Source: Raffaelea ambrosiae
Taxonomy: Eukaryota > Ascomycota > Sordariomycetes > Ophiostomatales > Ophiostomataceae
Assembly (NCBI GenBank): GCA_002778195.1
Contig: PCDI01000002.1
Location: forward strand, 992,001 to 1,056,000
Direction of reading: 5' to 3'
DNA length: 64,000 bases
Below are positions 11,980 to 23,452 of this stretch, one piece after another. A program made the translations under genes and the position numbers. The notes under the pieces are model-generated. The model was not told the DNA's origin and did no database searches. It was given only the letters and a program-made list of their open reading frames with translations. Positions within the stretch are counted from its first letter, which is position 1. Each line of letters opens with the position of its first letter.

Positions 11980-13215
11980 ATGTCGACCACTGAGGGTACT
12001 GAGAAGGAGGTCCCCGTCGAGGCGCCCAAGGTAGGTGATGTCGTGTGTCCTGCTGCTATCCCTGTGGCGGTGGTGCTGTTGCCCTGCTGCTTTGGCTGCT
12101 TCGTTGATTCGTGTTGATTCGTGTTGATTCTCCCGTATTCCTCCTGTCCTCGAGATCCCTCCCTCCAGAGCTAACATTTTCATCTTTTTTTAGGCGACCG
12201 AGGCGGAGAAGCCTGTGACCTCGTCGGCCGTGTTTTCCATGTTTGGCGGCGGCGCGAAGAAGGAGAAGAAGGACGACGACGAGGACCGGGGCGACAACTC
12301 GGGCAGCAACAAGGCCCAGCGCGAGGCTGCCGCAGCCGCGGCGGCCGCATCCAAGGAGGATGTACGTGCAGTAAGCATTGGAGGGGTTGGGATGGAGAGA
12401 TGGGGGGGGGAGGGCCTCTACGAGAGTCTCCCCGGGGGAGAAGACGTGGCGCGGAGGAGAAGACAGGACGCAGAGGAGGATTTTCCGATTCTGGTGTTCT
12501 CGCAGCTGCTAACTACGCACCAGGACGACCAACCGCCCGAGTCCGACGACGTCCACTTTGAGCCGGTGATCCGGCTCACCGAGAAGGTCGAGACCAAGAC
12601 CAACGAGGAGTCCGAGGAGCAGGCCTTCAAGATGCGCGCCAAGCTGTTCAAGTTTGTGCGTAGCACCAGCGAGTGGAAGGAGCGCGGCACGGGCGACGTG
12701 CGTCTGCTGAAGCACAAGGAGAACGGCAAGACCCGGCTGGTGATGCGCCGCGACAAGACGCTCAAGGTCTGCGCGAACCACTACAGTATGCTCTCCCCCT
12801 CTATATATGTTTTCTCTTCTCGCCCCCCACCCGCTTGCCTTCCTCTCAAGCCCCTACTAACTCAAACAGTCCTCCCCGGCATGAAGCTGCAACCGAACGT
12901 CGGCTCGGACCGCAGCTGGGTCTGGAACTCGTCGGCTGATGTGAGCGAGGGCGAGCCAGAGGCCGTCACTCTGGCCATCCGCTTCGCCAACTCGGACAGT
13001 AAGTGTTCTACTCACAGACAAACTATTAACTTGTACGAACGACACCGGCTAACCTACTTTTCCCCTCTTCAGACGCCAACCTCTTCAAGGACGCTTTCGA
13101 GAAGGCCCGGACGGAGAACGAGGCTCTTCTGGGCCCGGCTGACGACGACGACAAGAAGGAAGAGGAGGAGGCCAAGGAGGAGAAGAAGGAGGAGGCCAAG
13201 GAGGAGGCTTCATAG
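11980..13215 (+). CDS. yrb1: RanBP1 / Yrb1, Ran-specific GTPase-activating co-factor
   Basis: Five exons (11980-12030, 12194-12361, 12524-12785, 12870-12998, 13073-13215) give 250 aa in frame. The start has a good context (GCCACCATG). After an acidic/Ala-rich N-terminus, residues of about 75-215 form a Ran-binding domain: DVHFEPVIRLTEKVE, the basic RAKLFKFV, ERGTGDVRLLKHKENGKTRL, LKVCANHY, and RSWVWN followed by ALAIRFAN-like sequence (here VTLAIRFANSD). The C-terminus is a Lys/Glu-rich tail. RanBP1 binds Ran-GTP and helps RanGAP release export complexes at the cytoplasmic face of the nuclear pore. Intron 2 is 162 nt with GTACGT donor and a CTAAC branch point 8 nt before the CAG acceptor; leaving it in would insert unrelated residues. 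Confidence 0.93.
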
Positions 13216-14900
13216 ACGGGCGGTCTTTTTGGGGGTTCCCCGAGTGAGAACAAAACAATGCAATGCTAAACAAAGGCTGAGCCAGAGAGCTGCAGCAGCC
13301 GGTCCTGAGAAGGAGAAGAAAGAGAAAGAGAGGAAACTAAGATAAAAAAACACCTTTTCACCCCGACTCATCCACAACCCAACGACCACAACCCAACGAA
13401 TCCAAGTCGCTCCCTTTCCCCTACCCCCTACCCTACACCCCATTTATTCAATCCCCCTCCCCCATGCTATGCTCACCCCTTTTTTGATGTCTTTGTTGTC
13501 CTCCATAGCTCTGGCATACCAGCATTGCTCTCGATGTTCACTCGTCTTCATGGCCCCTAGATGTGTGTGGAAGTGGTGCGTGCTCTCGCGGCGGTTATGT
13601 GGTATGAGAAGGAAAAAAGAGAATGGCGTGTACGGAACTCTCTCTGTGGAGGAAAAAAAAAGAGAATACGAAAGTTGTCGTCTTCCAAAGCAAAGCAGCA
13701 TCCACATCAACAAGCACCCTCCCCTCCCCCTACAAGACACAAGAAGAAAAAAAAGATTCCACGGCTTGGCTTAGATAGTTGGTGCATGAACCAAATGAAA
13801 TTGCACACGTTCAACCCTCACTTTGGAAAAGAGTAGCGAGCCCCGAGATATCAGAATGTGCAACGGCATGTAGAGACGTTTAGTCTTTCCCAAGGAGACA
13901 TGCCAAAGATGCTCCAGAGCCTCAATTCTGTTGTCGCGGAGACTTTTTTTTTTTTTGAATTGGCGGTCAACACAGAGAAAGCGGGAGGCTCAACTGACGT
14001 AGTCGATGAAGGCAGGAGACAGGCGGTGTTGGCGCGGTTTCAGGGTCTTTTGGAGGGGTTTTGCGGTCGGTTTGCGCCCCTTGCTTCCACTGTAATACAG
14101 CGCACTCGTAGAGCTGGTTGGCACCTTCCCTCCCTGCTTTGGCTGGACATCGCCAAACACAGGTTAGCGCGCCTGAAAAAAAGAGCACCACACACGCACC
14201 CCTTCTACCCACACCCAAACTTCATCTGCGCCACACCACCCATCGCCCCTGCACTATACGATAGTCTGGTTTTATAGTGTCATCAGCCACAGCTCTCTCT
14301 CTCTCTGGGGCCGCCGGGGTGCTTTACGAGGATACAGTATGGCCCAAATGCAGGGCAAAAAAAAGACGGGTCGGCGGCCCTCCACTACGGTCGCGGTGCC
14401 CCAGCCGTCAACGTTGCGCAAGTCCATCCGCATCCTCACGCGAAAGGGACCGTCTCATGAAGAAGAGCAGCAGCAGCAGCAGCAGCACGCCGACCCGCAC
14501 AGTACTGGTGAGTGATCTTGGGTGGTTCCGATCATTTCTGTTTCCATTTTCTCCCGAGCTACTCTTTTCTTTTCTTTTTTTTCTGCAACTTCGTTTCCTG
14601 GCAAGCAAGAACGTTCCCAAGCAAGGGAGGTTCGAAAGTGAATGTGCGGTCTTGAACGCGTAAAAACATAGCGAGTTTTTTTGCGCGCCGGACTGGACAG
14701 CATCCTTGCGTCTACCAGCATAGAGCCTCAAGGACTTGGCCGGACGTGATTGTTCCTCTGGGGACGTTGCTTGACACAGTCGAACCTTTTGCCACCTCAT
14801 CGAACCGAGTCAAAGGCACACAAAAAAGAAGCTAACGAATGACATCGCCTTGCTCTCTCTAGACCTCGGTGCTCCCTTCGAACCCTTCCCGCCGCTCAAC
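13216..14900. other. yrb1 to taf14 intergenic region with a candidate taf14 leader exon
   Basis: It contains AT-rich 3' sequence of yrb1 and a probable upstream exon of taf14 at 14339-14507. That exon opens with ATG, ends at a GTGAGT donor, and would splice to 14863 (CTCTCTAG acceptor, GCTAAC branch point at about 14831) in frame with the taf14 start at 14901. No other gene was seen. Confidence 0.5.
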
Positions 14901-16163
14901 ATGATTGTCGAAGTACGAATACCCCGAATGATCTCTCTTTGTCCCCGGTTGTATGCCAAGTTTTTTGGTTTCGCTCTCTTTCTGAGGTGGATGTGACTGG
15001 TTACAAGACGCATGGACTGACATCTGGCTTTTTTTTTCCCCGAATACAGCGCCGCATCAAGCTCGTGACCGAGCAACACAACATGTTCGTGAACTCCCGG
15101 GGCCAGGCTCTAGATCTGAACTGGAAAGAAGGCAGTGTGATGAGCAGGTGAAGTGGCCGGGGTGCCTGGAACAGGCTGGCTAACGTGCTCTTTGCAGTCC
15201 GAAGCCTCCCCAGATGGAGGGGTTTCCCATGAAGGAATGGACTGTGGAAATCTACATTCTCGACGAGGCTGGCAAGGAGAAGCCGGCGCGGTGTTTTCAA
15301 AAGGTTGTCTACAACCTGCACCCGTCGTTTGAGAACCCGACTCAAAGTAAGTGGAAAGGAGTGGGGGGTAGGAAGAAGAGGAAGAGGAGGAAGAAGAGGA
15401 AGAATAGGAAGAAGAGGAGGGGGAGGAAGATGGAGGGGAATAGAAGAAGAGGAAGAAGAACGAGAACGAGCAAAGGATCAAAGATACAACCTCGAGACTA
15501 ACAACCACATAGCCTTCCACGAACCGCCGTTCAAGTGCACCAACGAGGGCTGGGGCGAGTTTGAAATGTCCATCGACTGCTACACAACCGAAAAGGGCGG
15601 CCGGCAATCCATTGTGCACGACCTCAACTTTGCCAACCCGACGTACGAGAACGTGCATGTGATCCAGTTCAAGAACCCGTCGCAGGCACTGCAGGCGATT
15701 CTGCGCGAGACGGGCCCGCTGCCGACGGACGAGGACCGGAAAGTCCGCAAGGCGGCGGACCCGGCGTCTAAGAAGAAGAAGTCGTTTGATATCGAGAAGA
15801 TGGCCGACGTGATCCCGCGGCTGGGCGAGGACGATCTGCTGCATATTATCCAGTTGATCCACGACAACAAGAATGACGAGACATACATCGTTAATAACCC
15901 TGACGGTGAGCATTTCCCCCCCCTTTTACTTGCTTGCTTTGTCCAGTCTTGAATACTAACACATGCCCAGCTGGTGAATTCTCTATCGACCTGTACACAA
16001 TGCCAGACCCTCTGTGTCGGGCAATGTGGGAGTTCTTGGTATGTACACCGTCTTTGTGGGCTCCTTCCTAGCCCTTGGCTTCCCACTGGCCTTTCCACTT
16101 CTTGGGCCTACGATACTAACACCTCCTCAGCTCCAGACACCTGAGGGACATCGTCTCAGATAG
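14901..16163 (+). CDS. taf14: YEATS-domain protein Taf14/Tfg3 (TFIID, TFIIF and chromatin-complex subunit)
   Basis: Exons 14901-14912, 15050-15147, 15198-15346, 15513-15905, 15971-16038 and 16131-16163 give 250 aa. The start MIVE-RRIKLVTEQH aligns with the usual short N-terminus of fungal Taf14. Residues of about 5-150 are a YEATS domain (KEWTVEIYILDEAG, KVVYNLHPSFENP, EPPFKCTNEGWGEF, HDLNF), which reads acylated histone lysines. The C-terminal part (GEDDLLHIIQLIHDN, EFSIDLYTMPDPLCRAMWEFL) matches the ET/NET-like bundle. Taf14 is shared by TFIID, TFIIF, SWI/SNF, INO80 and NuA3 in yeast. The 12-nt first exon depends on splicing at 14913-15049. An in-frame ATG at 14339 in an upstream exon could add 69 residues (MAQMQGKKKTGRRPSTT...). 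I kept the conserved start but cannot exclude the longer form. Confidence 0.88.
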
Positions 16164-18441
16164 GCCGAGGCGTATCCGAGTCCAGATTAGGCTCAAAAAA
16201 TGCCCGGGAAGGACGGACGGGGTATGGTGTTCACTGCTGCTTTTGGTATTATTTGTGCCTTGTGTCTTGGTGCATTTCGACTTTTCTCCCCCTCTTTTGA
16301 TTTCTCGCATGCTGGCTACTGGCATTCATTTTATGCAAAAAAAATCGGGACGGAGCTGGAGTGACCAGAGGGACCCGGCGGATTTCCCAGCTGTTGGGTG
16401 GTTTGTTATTTGTTTGTCTTGACAGGACAACTTTTTGCTGATACACTTTCATTTTTTTTTTCTCCCTCGCGATTTGTATTGATATTGCGCCTTCCTTCGC
16501 CTATATGTTCTCTCGGGTGTGCTCTTTGTTATGTTTTGTGTTATATGTATTGCTTGCTCTTTCTTTGATTTTTGTCTACGGTCTGTGGATGGGAAACACA
16601 TCTTTTCTGTCTTTTGGGAGGGGACAGGTATGGCACAGGAGTCACAAAAAAAGGGGGGAGTGAAAGGCCTACCAAAAATAATATCTTATAAAAATAAATG
16701 CAAGACTTGGCTGGGAATCGAGGCAGAAAGGAGATACGGGAAGGCGAGACCAGCAAGCGAGACAGAAACCAAAGAAAATCAGAGACAGACACCAAATGAT
16801 CAGACACACGCCGGCTGAATTCTGTGTCACGCCAGTGTACAGCCTTGTGTGTATGGTTGTGTGTAGTTACGTCCTATCTCTTCGCTCTTTCCCTTCTTCG
16901 ATTTAGTTATTTCAATTATTCAATTCTTCTCTCGTTCCTTCCTGGAGCACTCGTCTCCTCCTGGTACACACACGCTCGCCAGTCCGACGTCGGCTCCTTT
17001 GTGGCTTCTCTGTGGTGGCCAGTGCTGTGGTCAGCAGACCGCATTTCGACCGTTTGGCAGGCACAGCCGTGACTCTGGACTCCGTCATCGCTGCGCTGTC
17101 TGGCGTTGCCACTCCGCCAGCCCGGTGACCGTCAGGCGTGGAGAGAACGAGTGCGAGTAGATACGGTGTGATGGAAGCAAAACAATAAAAATAATAAAAA
17201 TAAGTTGGCTAGTGGACGTGGAATGAAATGGAATAAAATAATCCCAGAATCGTGAAAACCAAGAGCTCCTGCCCAATGCGGCCATTGGCCCAGCCTAGCA
17301 AGCTATGGCAGGCGCCAACGACTGCAGAGCTGCGCACCTTCCCCAGAGGTGCCATGTGACGACAGAACTGGGGGGGCAGCTAGCCAGCATCAGTTCAAGG
17401 AAGGAAGGAGCGGATCACCCTTCCTGGCCCTTTCTGTGAGGGTTTCCCACAGTGCTGTAATCTTGGGGGTATTCTCGTCACATCTTTTCTGTTTTGTCTC
17501 CTTTTCTGGCCCCTTCTTGTTGGTACACTTGAACCCCCCCCAAACAGAGCAGAGCAACATCACGTTTTCTTCCAATTTTTACTTTTTTTTTTTTTCTTCA
17601 TTTTTCGCCTCTAGATATTGCATCACCAATTTGACACTTCTTGTTGGCTCGACATAGCGTCCGCCTATAGCTTGGGCCACGCGCCCTCCAAGGCCCTTTT
17701 TGGCAGCACGGTGGTGAAGTCAAGACGTGTCAAGACTTGCGCGCCAGAGATTTTCTCCAGAAAACCCCGGCCAACGTCGACGGCATTTGTTGGCTAGAAA
17801 GGGCCTGTCAACAGGGCCTGCATTTTCTTATAAGAAAGAAGAGAAGGGATCGATTGACGCTGGAACAGGGTCTTCGAGTCTTGGCCGATTAAAAAAAAAA
17901 CTTGATGGGACAGACAAATCGATCGACCTGACCCGTCCATTCCCCATTCTCTATCCTCCATTCTCTATCCCGCGTCTATTTCCTTATCTCTCGACACATC
18001 CAGCTTAGACTGGTCGAATGACAACGAGCGCTCTGCCGTCTCTCCCCTGAAACTCGAGCAGCAACCCCCGCCCGCTTATTCTCCAGCTCGGCTCATTCGC
18101 CCACAAAACCCCCCTCTCGCCTCTTCTTCCTCGCGGGAGCCCCCCCCCCCCCCAAGACCCACTGGTTTCTCTCTAGTTATTTTCCCTCTTTTTCTGCCTC
18201 CGCCGGCCAGCTCTTGTCGCCAAACCCGTCGCAAGCCGACAGAAACCATCCCATCGCCAGCTCCGCCAGCGCAGCAACCCCTTCCCGCTCTGCTCCCTCG
18301 CCTCGGATCCGGCCGATCGCCGTCCGCAGAGCCGCAGCATTTCCATTGACACTCCCGCTAGACAGCCCCTGCACAGTGGCCCCAATCGCTTAGACCAACG
18401 GGAAGGCCGTCCCGCCACCACCGTCGGCTTTGGGCGCGGCC
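16164..18441. other. taf14 to Zn2Cys6-regulator intergenic region
   Basis: It holds the AT-rich 3' flank of taf14 and the CT-rich promoter and leader of the next gene. Near 17273-17288 there is an inverted pair of CCAAT boxes (CCAATG-cggc-CATTGG). A short upstream ORF of ten codons (MTTSALPSLP) runs from 18018 to 18050. Poly-C occurs near 18140-18154. No further gene is supported. Confidence 0.5.
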
Positions 18442-18707
18442 ATGTCGAACTACGGCCTCTCTGCAACCTCGTCGCAGCGGTCCGACGACGCCGCCGCCGC
18501 CGCAGCACGTGGCACCTCGTCGGAGGGGTCGCCCTCGCTGCCCCCGGCGATGCTGGGGGGGACGTCGCAGCCACAGCGGCATCAACTGGAGCAGCAACTG
18601 CAGCAGCAGCTGGAGCAGCAACTGGAGCAACAGCAGGATCCCCAGCAGCCACTGCAGCCTCTGCAGCAACTGCAGCCGCAACAGGATCCCCAGCAGCAGC
18701 AGACGCA

Positions 18708-18738
<31 letters not shown>

Positions 18739-21700
18739 GCGCAGCAAGGCCTGCAGTCACAGCACAAGCGCGTATACCAAGCCTGCATCCCATGCCGGCG
18801 ACGCAAGGTGCGCTGCGATCTGGGCTCGGTCGATAACCCGCACGACCCACCGTGTGTGCGCTGCCGTCGCGAAAGCAAGGAGTGCTTTTTTAGTGCCACG
18901 CGTCGCAAGCGTAAGGCGGATAACGGCAGCATCGACAACGACGACTACATTGTGCGCAACGGCCGCCGCAAGCTGCAGGCCGAGTCGGACGAGCTCCTCG
19001 AGCGCGCCGGCGGGTTCAACAGCCAGCCGCTGACGCCGACTGGTAACATCCGCTCGCAGCCGCTCCCGCGCCCCGGCACGGCTGCCGTGTCGCGCAGCAG
19101 CAGCAACACAGTCAGCGCAGCCGCCAAAAACGGCACTTTCATGGGCGTGGATGAGCCCGACACGCCGCTGGAGAACCTCGAGGCCCGGACCGTTATGCGC
19201 CAGGAAGTATACGGGCCGCACGATGCGCTGGACTTGCTGTACAAGGCGGCCACGGATGCGTATGTAGAGACGACTTCCAGGAGGACAGGAGGACAGAAGG
19301 ACAGGACACGACACTAACCGCTGCGTACTAGGCCGCCAACCAAGCCCGACGAGCCCGCCAGCCGCCCAGCAGGGCCCGCGCAGAGCTTTGCCGCCTCGCA
19401 GGACCCAGCCGGCCACGCGCACCAGGCAGGACGGCAAGACGCGGCCGGGCTGCCGTATGGTCCCGGCCGTGCCGGCTACGGAAGCGTGCGCGTCGAGGAC
19501 GCCGAGGACGCCGACGTGGGCGGCCCGGACCCGGCTGACAAGCCCGGCTACGCCGAGGCCGTGCTGCTGTGGACGCGGTTCCGCTTTGTACGCGCCGGCT
19601 GGTTCACGGCCCAGGAAGCCATCGACTATATTGCCTAGTAAGTGTGGCCTTGTGTGTCGGCCTGGGTTGGCATCTCGCCTAGGAAACCAATCAGAGAAAC
19701 CAAGAAACTAACCAGAGACCAAGCTACTACAAGTACCTCTCGCCGCTGACCCCCATCTCGCCGCCCACCTTCAACAACCCGGCCTCGCACGTCACCCTCC
19801 TCAACGAGGAGCCCATCCTGGCCGTCACCCTCCTGACCATCGCGTCGCGCTACAAGACGCTCTCCGGTCCCGGCGCCACCTGCCGGTCCTATGCGATCCA
19901 CGAGCAGCTGTGGACGTATCTGCGGGGCATGATCGAGCGCGTCATCTGGGGCCAGGAGGCCTTTGGCGGCGGCTTCTGCGGCTCGGGTGCCGACGGGTCC
20001 CAGACCTCGAGCACGGCTCCGTGGCGCGGCCTCCGCAAGGGCAGCCTGCGCACCCTCGGCACCATCGAGTCGCTGCTGATTCTGACCGAGTGGCATCCGC
20101 GCGCTTTGCACTTCCCGCCACCCGACGTCACCGACGAGCTGCTGCTGCCCGAGACGGGTGCCATGCCCCTCAACATTGGTATTCCTGGTGGTCTTGGCGG
20201 TGCTGCTGGTGGTCCTGGTGGTCCTGGCGGTCCTGGCGGTCCTGGCGGTCCTGATGGTGCGGCCGGCGGTGCTCCTGCTGGCGGTGCCCCTGCTGGCCCG
20301 GGTGGCCCCGAGGACGGCGGCGACCAGCGACCCAAAGGCGTCGGCGGCAAGCGCATCGACAGCTGGCTGGAGCCGGCCTGGCGCAGCGACCGCATGTGCT
20401 GGATGCTGCTGAGCGCAGCCGTGGGACTGGGCTACGAGCTGGGCATCTTTGACGACATTGACCAGTTCCTGGCCTCGGGCGCCATCCCGCGCCCCGAGTA
20501 CGAGGAGGAGACGTACCGCCACCGCGCCTTCCGCATCAAGCGCCTGCTGCTGATCTACGTCACCCAGCTGGCCGGCCGTCTCGGCTGGACGAGCATGATG
20601 CCCGAGAGCCTGCGCCGGAAGGACCCGGCCACGCGCCGACGCCCGCTCTCTGCCGCCGACGGCGGCCCCGGCGGCCAGACGCCCGGCACCTCGCTGTCGA
20701 TCGCATCCAACGCCTTCAACTACATCCCCGACCTCGAGCTGGACGACCAGATCATCCACTGCTGGGTCGGCATCAGCAACGCCATGCACGCCGGCAACGA
20801 GCGCCTGTTCCGCACCCGCGCCCACACCACCGACATCATCCAGAGCGGCAAGTACATCGAGCTGCTCAAGGACTTCCAGCCCATGCTGAACGACTGGCTG
20901 GTCGAGTTTGAGCGCTTCAAGCTGCCCACCTACACCCGCTTCATCCTCAAGATCGAGTACGAGTACGTGCGCATCTACGTCAACTCGCTGTCTTTGCAGG
21001 CCGTCGTCGAGCGCTGCACCAGCAACACCAACAACTCGGCCATGGCCACCGCCGGCGCCAACGGCAGCACCGCCAGCGCAGCGGCCCCCCAGCTGTCCCC
21101 CCAGACCCAGAACTACTACGGCAAGCTTCCGCTCGCCCAGCTCGGCGGCTTCGGCGTCGAGGACCGCAAGTACGTCCAGGAGGTCGTCGACGGCTGCCGC
21201 AACCTGCTGCGCACCGTCGTCGATGGGCTCCTGCCGGGCGGCTACCTCAAGCACGCCCCCGTGCGCACCTACTTCCGCATCATCAGCGGCGCCATGTTCC
21301 TGCTCAAGACCTTTGCTCTGGGCGCCCCCAAGCTCGACGTCGAGGTCTCCATCCAGCTTATGGACCGCACCGTCGACGCCCTGCGCAACTGTGTCGTCGA
21401 CGACGTGCATCTGGGCAGCCGCTTTGCCGATCTGCTCGAGTCCCTGACTAGTCGTCTACGCAACCGATTCATCCACGCCCCGCCCTCCACTGCGGCCGCC
21501 GCCTCGGCGGACGGCACGAGTCCGAACCCCTTGCTTGTCGACGCCGGAGGCGCCGGAGTCAACGGCCACAACCCCCCTCTCACCAACGGCAACGCCAGTG
21601 TCAGTGCCGCCGGGGGAAGCATGGATGTCAACATTCACGGTACGACAATACACAGCAACGGAAGCGTGTCCGCGCCGCCTGTCCAACAACTTTCCAACGG

Positions 21701-22448
21701 GGATATTTGGGCAAGGGCCAGCCTTACCGGTATGCTTTTTTTACTAACCGTCCCCCCCCCCCCCCGGGGTTGGGTGTTTTGTCAAATAATAATAGTCTTG
21801 ACGAAATATTTTTTTAATCGGTGTCTTCCTGTCGTGTCCCCCCTTTTTTTTTTCCCCTCTCTTTTCTCTCTTGTGTGCTTATGCTCGTGACTGTTCTTTT
21901 GCTCCTCCTCCCCTCCGCCATTTGTGCTAGACGTCTCCCCTTCCTCGGGGTTTTTTTTCTTTCAATTTTCTATTTTCTATTTTCAATTTTCTCCTTCTTT
22001 TCACTGGTTGGGCAGTTTGGCTGATGGATTTCTTTCTTCTTTTTTTTTTTCTGCTTTCGCCAATCCTCTAGGCTTACATCGACCCAGCGCGCCTGCTAAC
22101 ATCTCTGCGACACCCTTTGATCCAGCTACCGGCACCTTCCCATATACTGCGCCTGTCGGCGGAGCGGTGTCGTCGGTGCTGAACACATCAGCACCAGCTG
22201 CTGTCTCAGGAACGATGGCCATGGGGGGTCTGCCCGGCGCTGACAATGTGTTTGCCGACGGTACGGATTGGAACACGAGCGACGTGTGGTACCTCCCAGC
22301 CGGAGCGGCCTTTTTCCAGAACATGGGCGAGTCTAACGTGGCCATGACGGCCGAGGGGGTCAGTGTAGCCGGCATGGATCTTCTCGATTTCATGACTATG
22401 GATCCGTCTCCGCCCACCTTTGAGCCCGGCATGGATGGAAATTTCTAG
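18442..22448 (+). CDS. Large Zn2Cys6 fungal-specific transcription factor (possibly Aro80-like)
   Basis: Exons 18442-19259, 19332-19637, 19724-21729 and 22072-22448 give 1168 aa in frame. A Gln-rich N-terminus precedes a binuclear zinc cluster with C115, C118, C125, C138, C141 and C148 (C-x2-C-x6-C-x12-C-x2-C-x6-C) and a basic RRKRKA stretch. The rest carries the fungal middle homology region: RFRFVRAGWFTAQEAIDYI, a PLTPI segment, VTLLTIASRY, RGMIERVIWGQEAFGGGFCG. Gene models that start the protein after the cluster or drop exon 2 would lose conserved blocks. The family resembles filamentous-fungal regulators often labelled Aro80 (aromatic amino-acid catabolism), but I recognise that from overall layout only, so no symbol is given. 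Intron 3 (342 nt) contains a poly-C run. The Gly/Pro-rich segment at 20170-20330 looks like a repeat insertion. Confidence 0.85.
18703..18747 (+). repeat. 9-nt tandem array encoding TAQ repeats
   Basis: Unit GCGCAGACG is repeated four to five times in the Gln-rich N-terminus of the Zn2Cys6 regulator and keeps frame. Confidence 0.85.
20212..20256 (+). repeat. 9-nt tandem array encoding GGP repeats
   Basis: Unit GGTCCTGGC is repeated about five times, giving GGPGGPGGP in the middle of the Zn2Cys6 regulator. Confidence 0.85.
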
Positions 22449-23452
22449 TGGACGTTTTGACCATTGCCAGGCATGTTTCCACCCCTGCCATGCATGGTCC
22501 TCGGCCGCAACAGCGCGGAGCCAGGAACATCATTCCTTTTTGTCACGGTCTTGTGTCCATGGTTGGATGCATTCTGGACTCATTACCTTTTACTTTTTTG
22601 CCTTTTTGTCTTTTTGCCTTTTTGCCTCTTGCCTTTTTCGTTGTTTTCAATTTGGGGTTTCTTTAACTTCTTTCCTCATTCCAACCCCCCCTTGTTATAG
22701 CGGGAAACGATATGATACCCACACCGTGTAATTGTTGTATATGTTTAGTTTCGAGGGATACAGACAGCCGTGGGATACGGACATCTGTGGGATATGGACA
22801 GCTGTGGGATACGGACAGCCGTGGGATACAATCTGTGGGATACAGAAAACGGGACATGGTTCTGGCTCGGGAACCTCTTCTATGCGAAGAGTATATATTT
22901 GAATCAGTTCTAACAAATAATCTTTAAACCAAACAACTTCACATATGTCAACTTCGCTTAAACAGATCGGTGATATTAATGACCCCGTTCTTCAACAATG
23001 GGTATCAAATCCGAAAGTCGTTGTTGTGGCCATGCAAAATGGCCCTTAGTTAGGTATTATATATACAATCAAGTCGAAAAAAAGCCTGCTAACAGGGACA
23101 AAAGAAGAATATCCTCCCCAGGAGAAGAAACAAGAACAATCGAGAGTCTCTACAGAGATCTAGCCAACATTCGTTTACTGACAGACCACGCAGAACCCAC
23201 GCCTGTTATGGTAGATGTAGAAAAAAAAAGTTGAGTAAAGCAGTAGAAACGAAATCAAACAAAGAAAATTCGCTGGAGTAAGCCGCTGGAGGTTCGTGAG
23301 AATACTATATGTATAAGAAATGGAATAGATTTAAGGAGTGAATCTTGGGGGACGAAATGTTGTTGGAAGATTTTGGTGATTTTCAAACGAGGGTGGATGG
23401 GCTTGGCTTTACTGCCCAAAGGTAGTGTGGTTTTGGTGGGCTTCTTGGAGCA
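22449..23452. other. Convergent intergenic region
   Basis: This lies between the stop codons of the Zn2Cys6 regulator and the ADF-H gene. It holds T-rich 3' flanks, a 17-nt tandem array (annotated separately) and an AT-rich section at 22900-23330 without recognisable coding content. Confidence 0.6.
22755..22850. repeat. 17-nt tandem array (GGGATACGGACAGCCGT)
   Basis: Four units of 17 nt at 22755, 22772, 22789 and 22806 are followed by shortened copies at 22823 and 22837. Each full unit contains an imperfect inverted repeat (ACGG-aca-GCCGT or ACAGCTGT). The array lies about 300 nt past the stop of the Zn2Cys6 gene. Confidence 0.85.

Noticed and set aside
15360..15480. Purine-rich Lys/Arg frame in taf14
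   Set aside because: It lies within intron 3 (15347-15512), which has a GTAAGT donor; splicing restores the conserved YEATS sequence.
19635..21410. 591-codon open frame on minus opposite the Zn2Cys6 regulator
   Set aside because: Antisense shadow of a GC-rich exon with conserved protein on plus.
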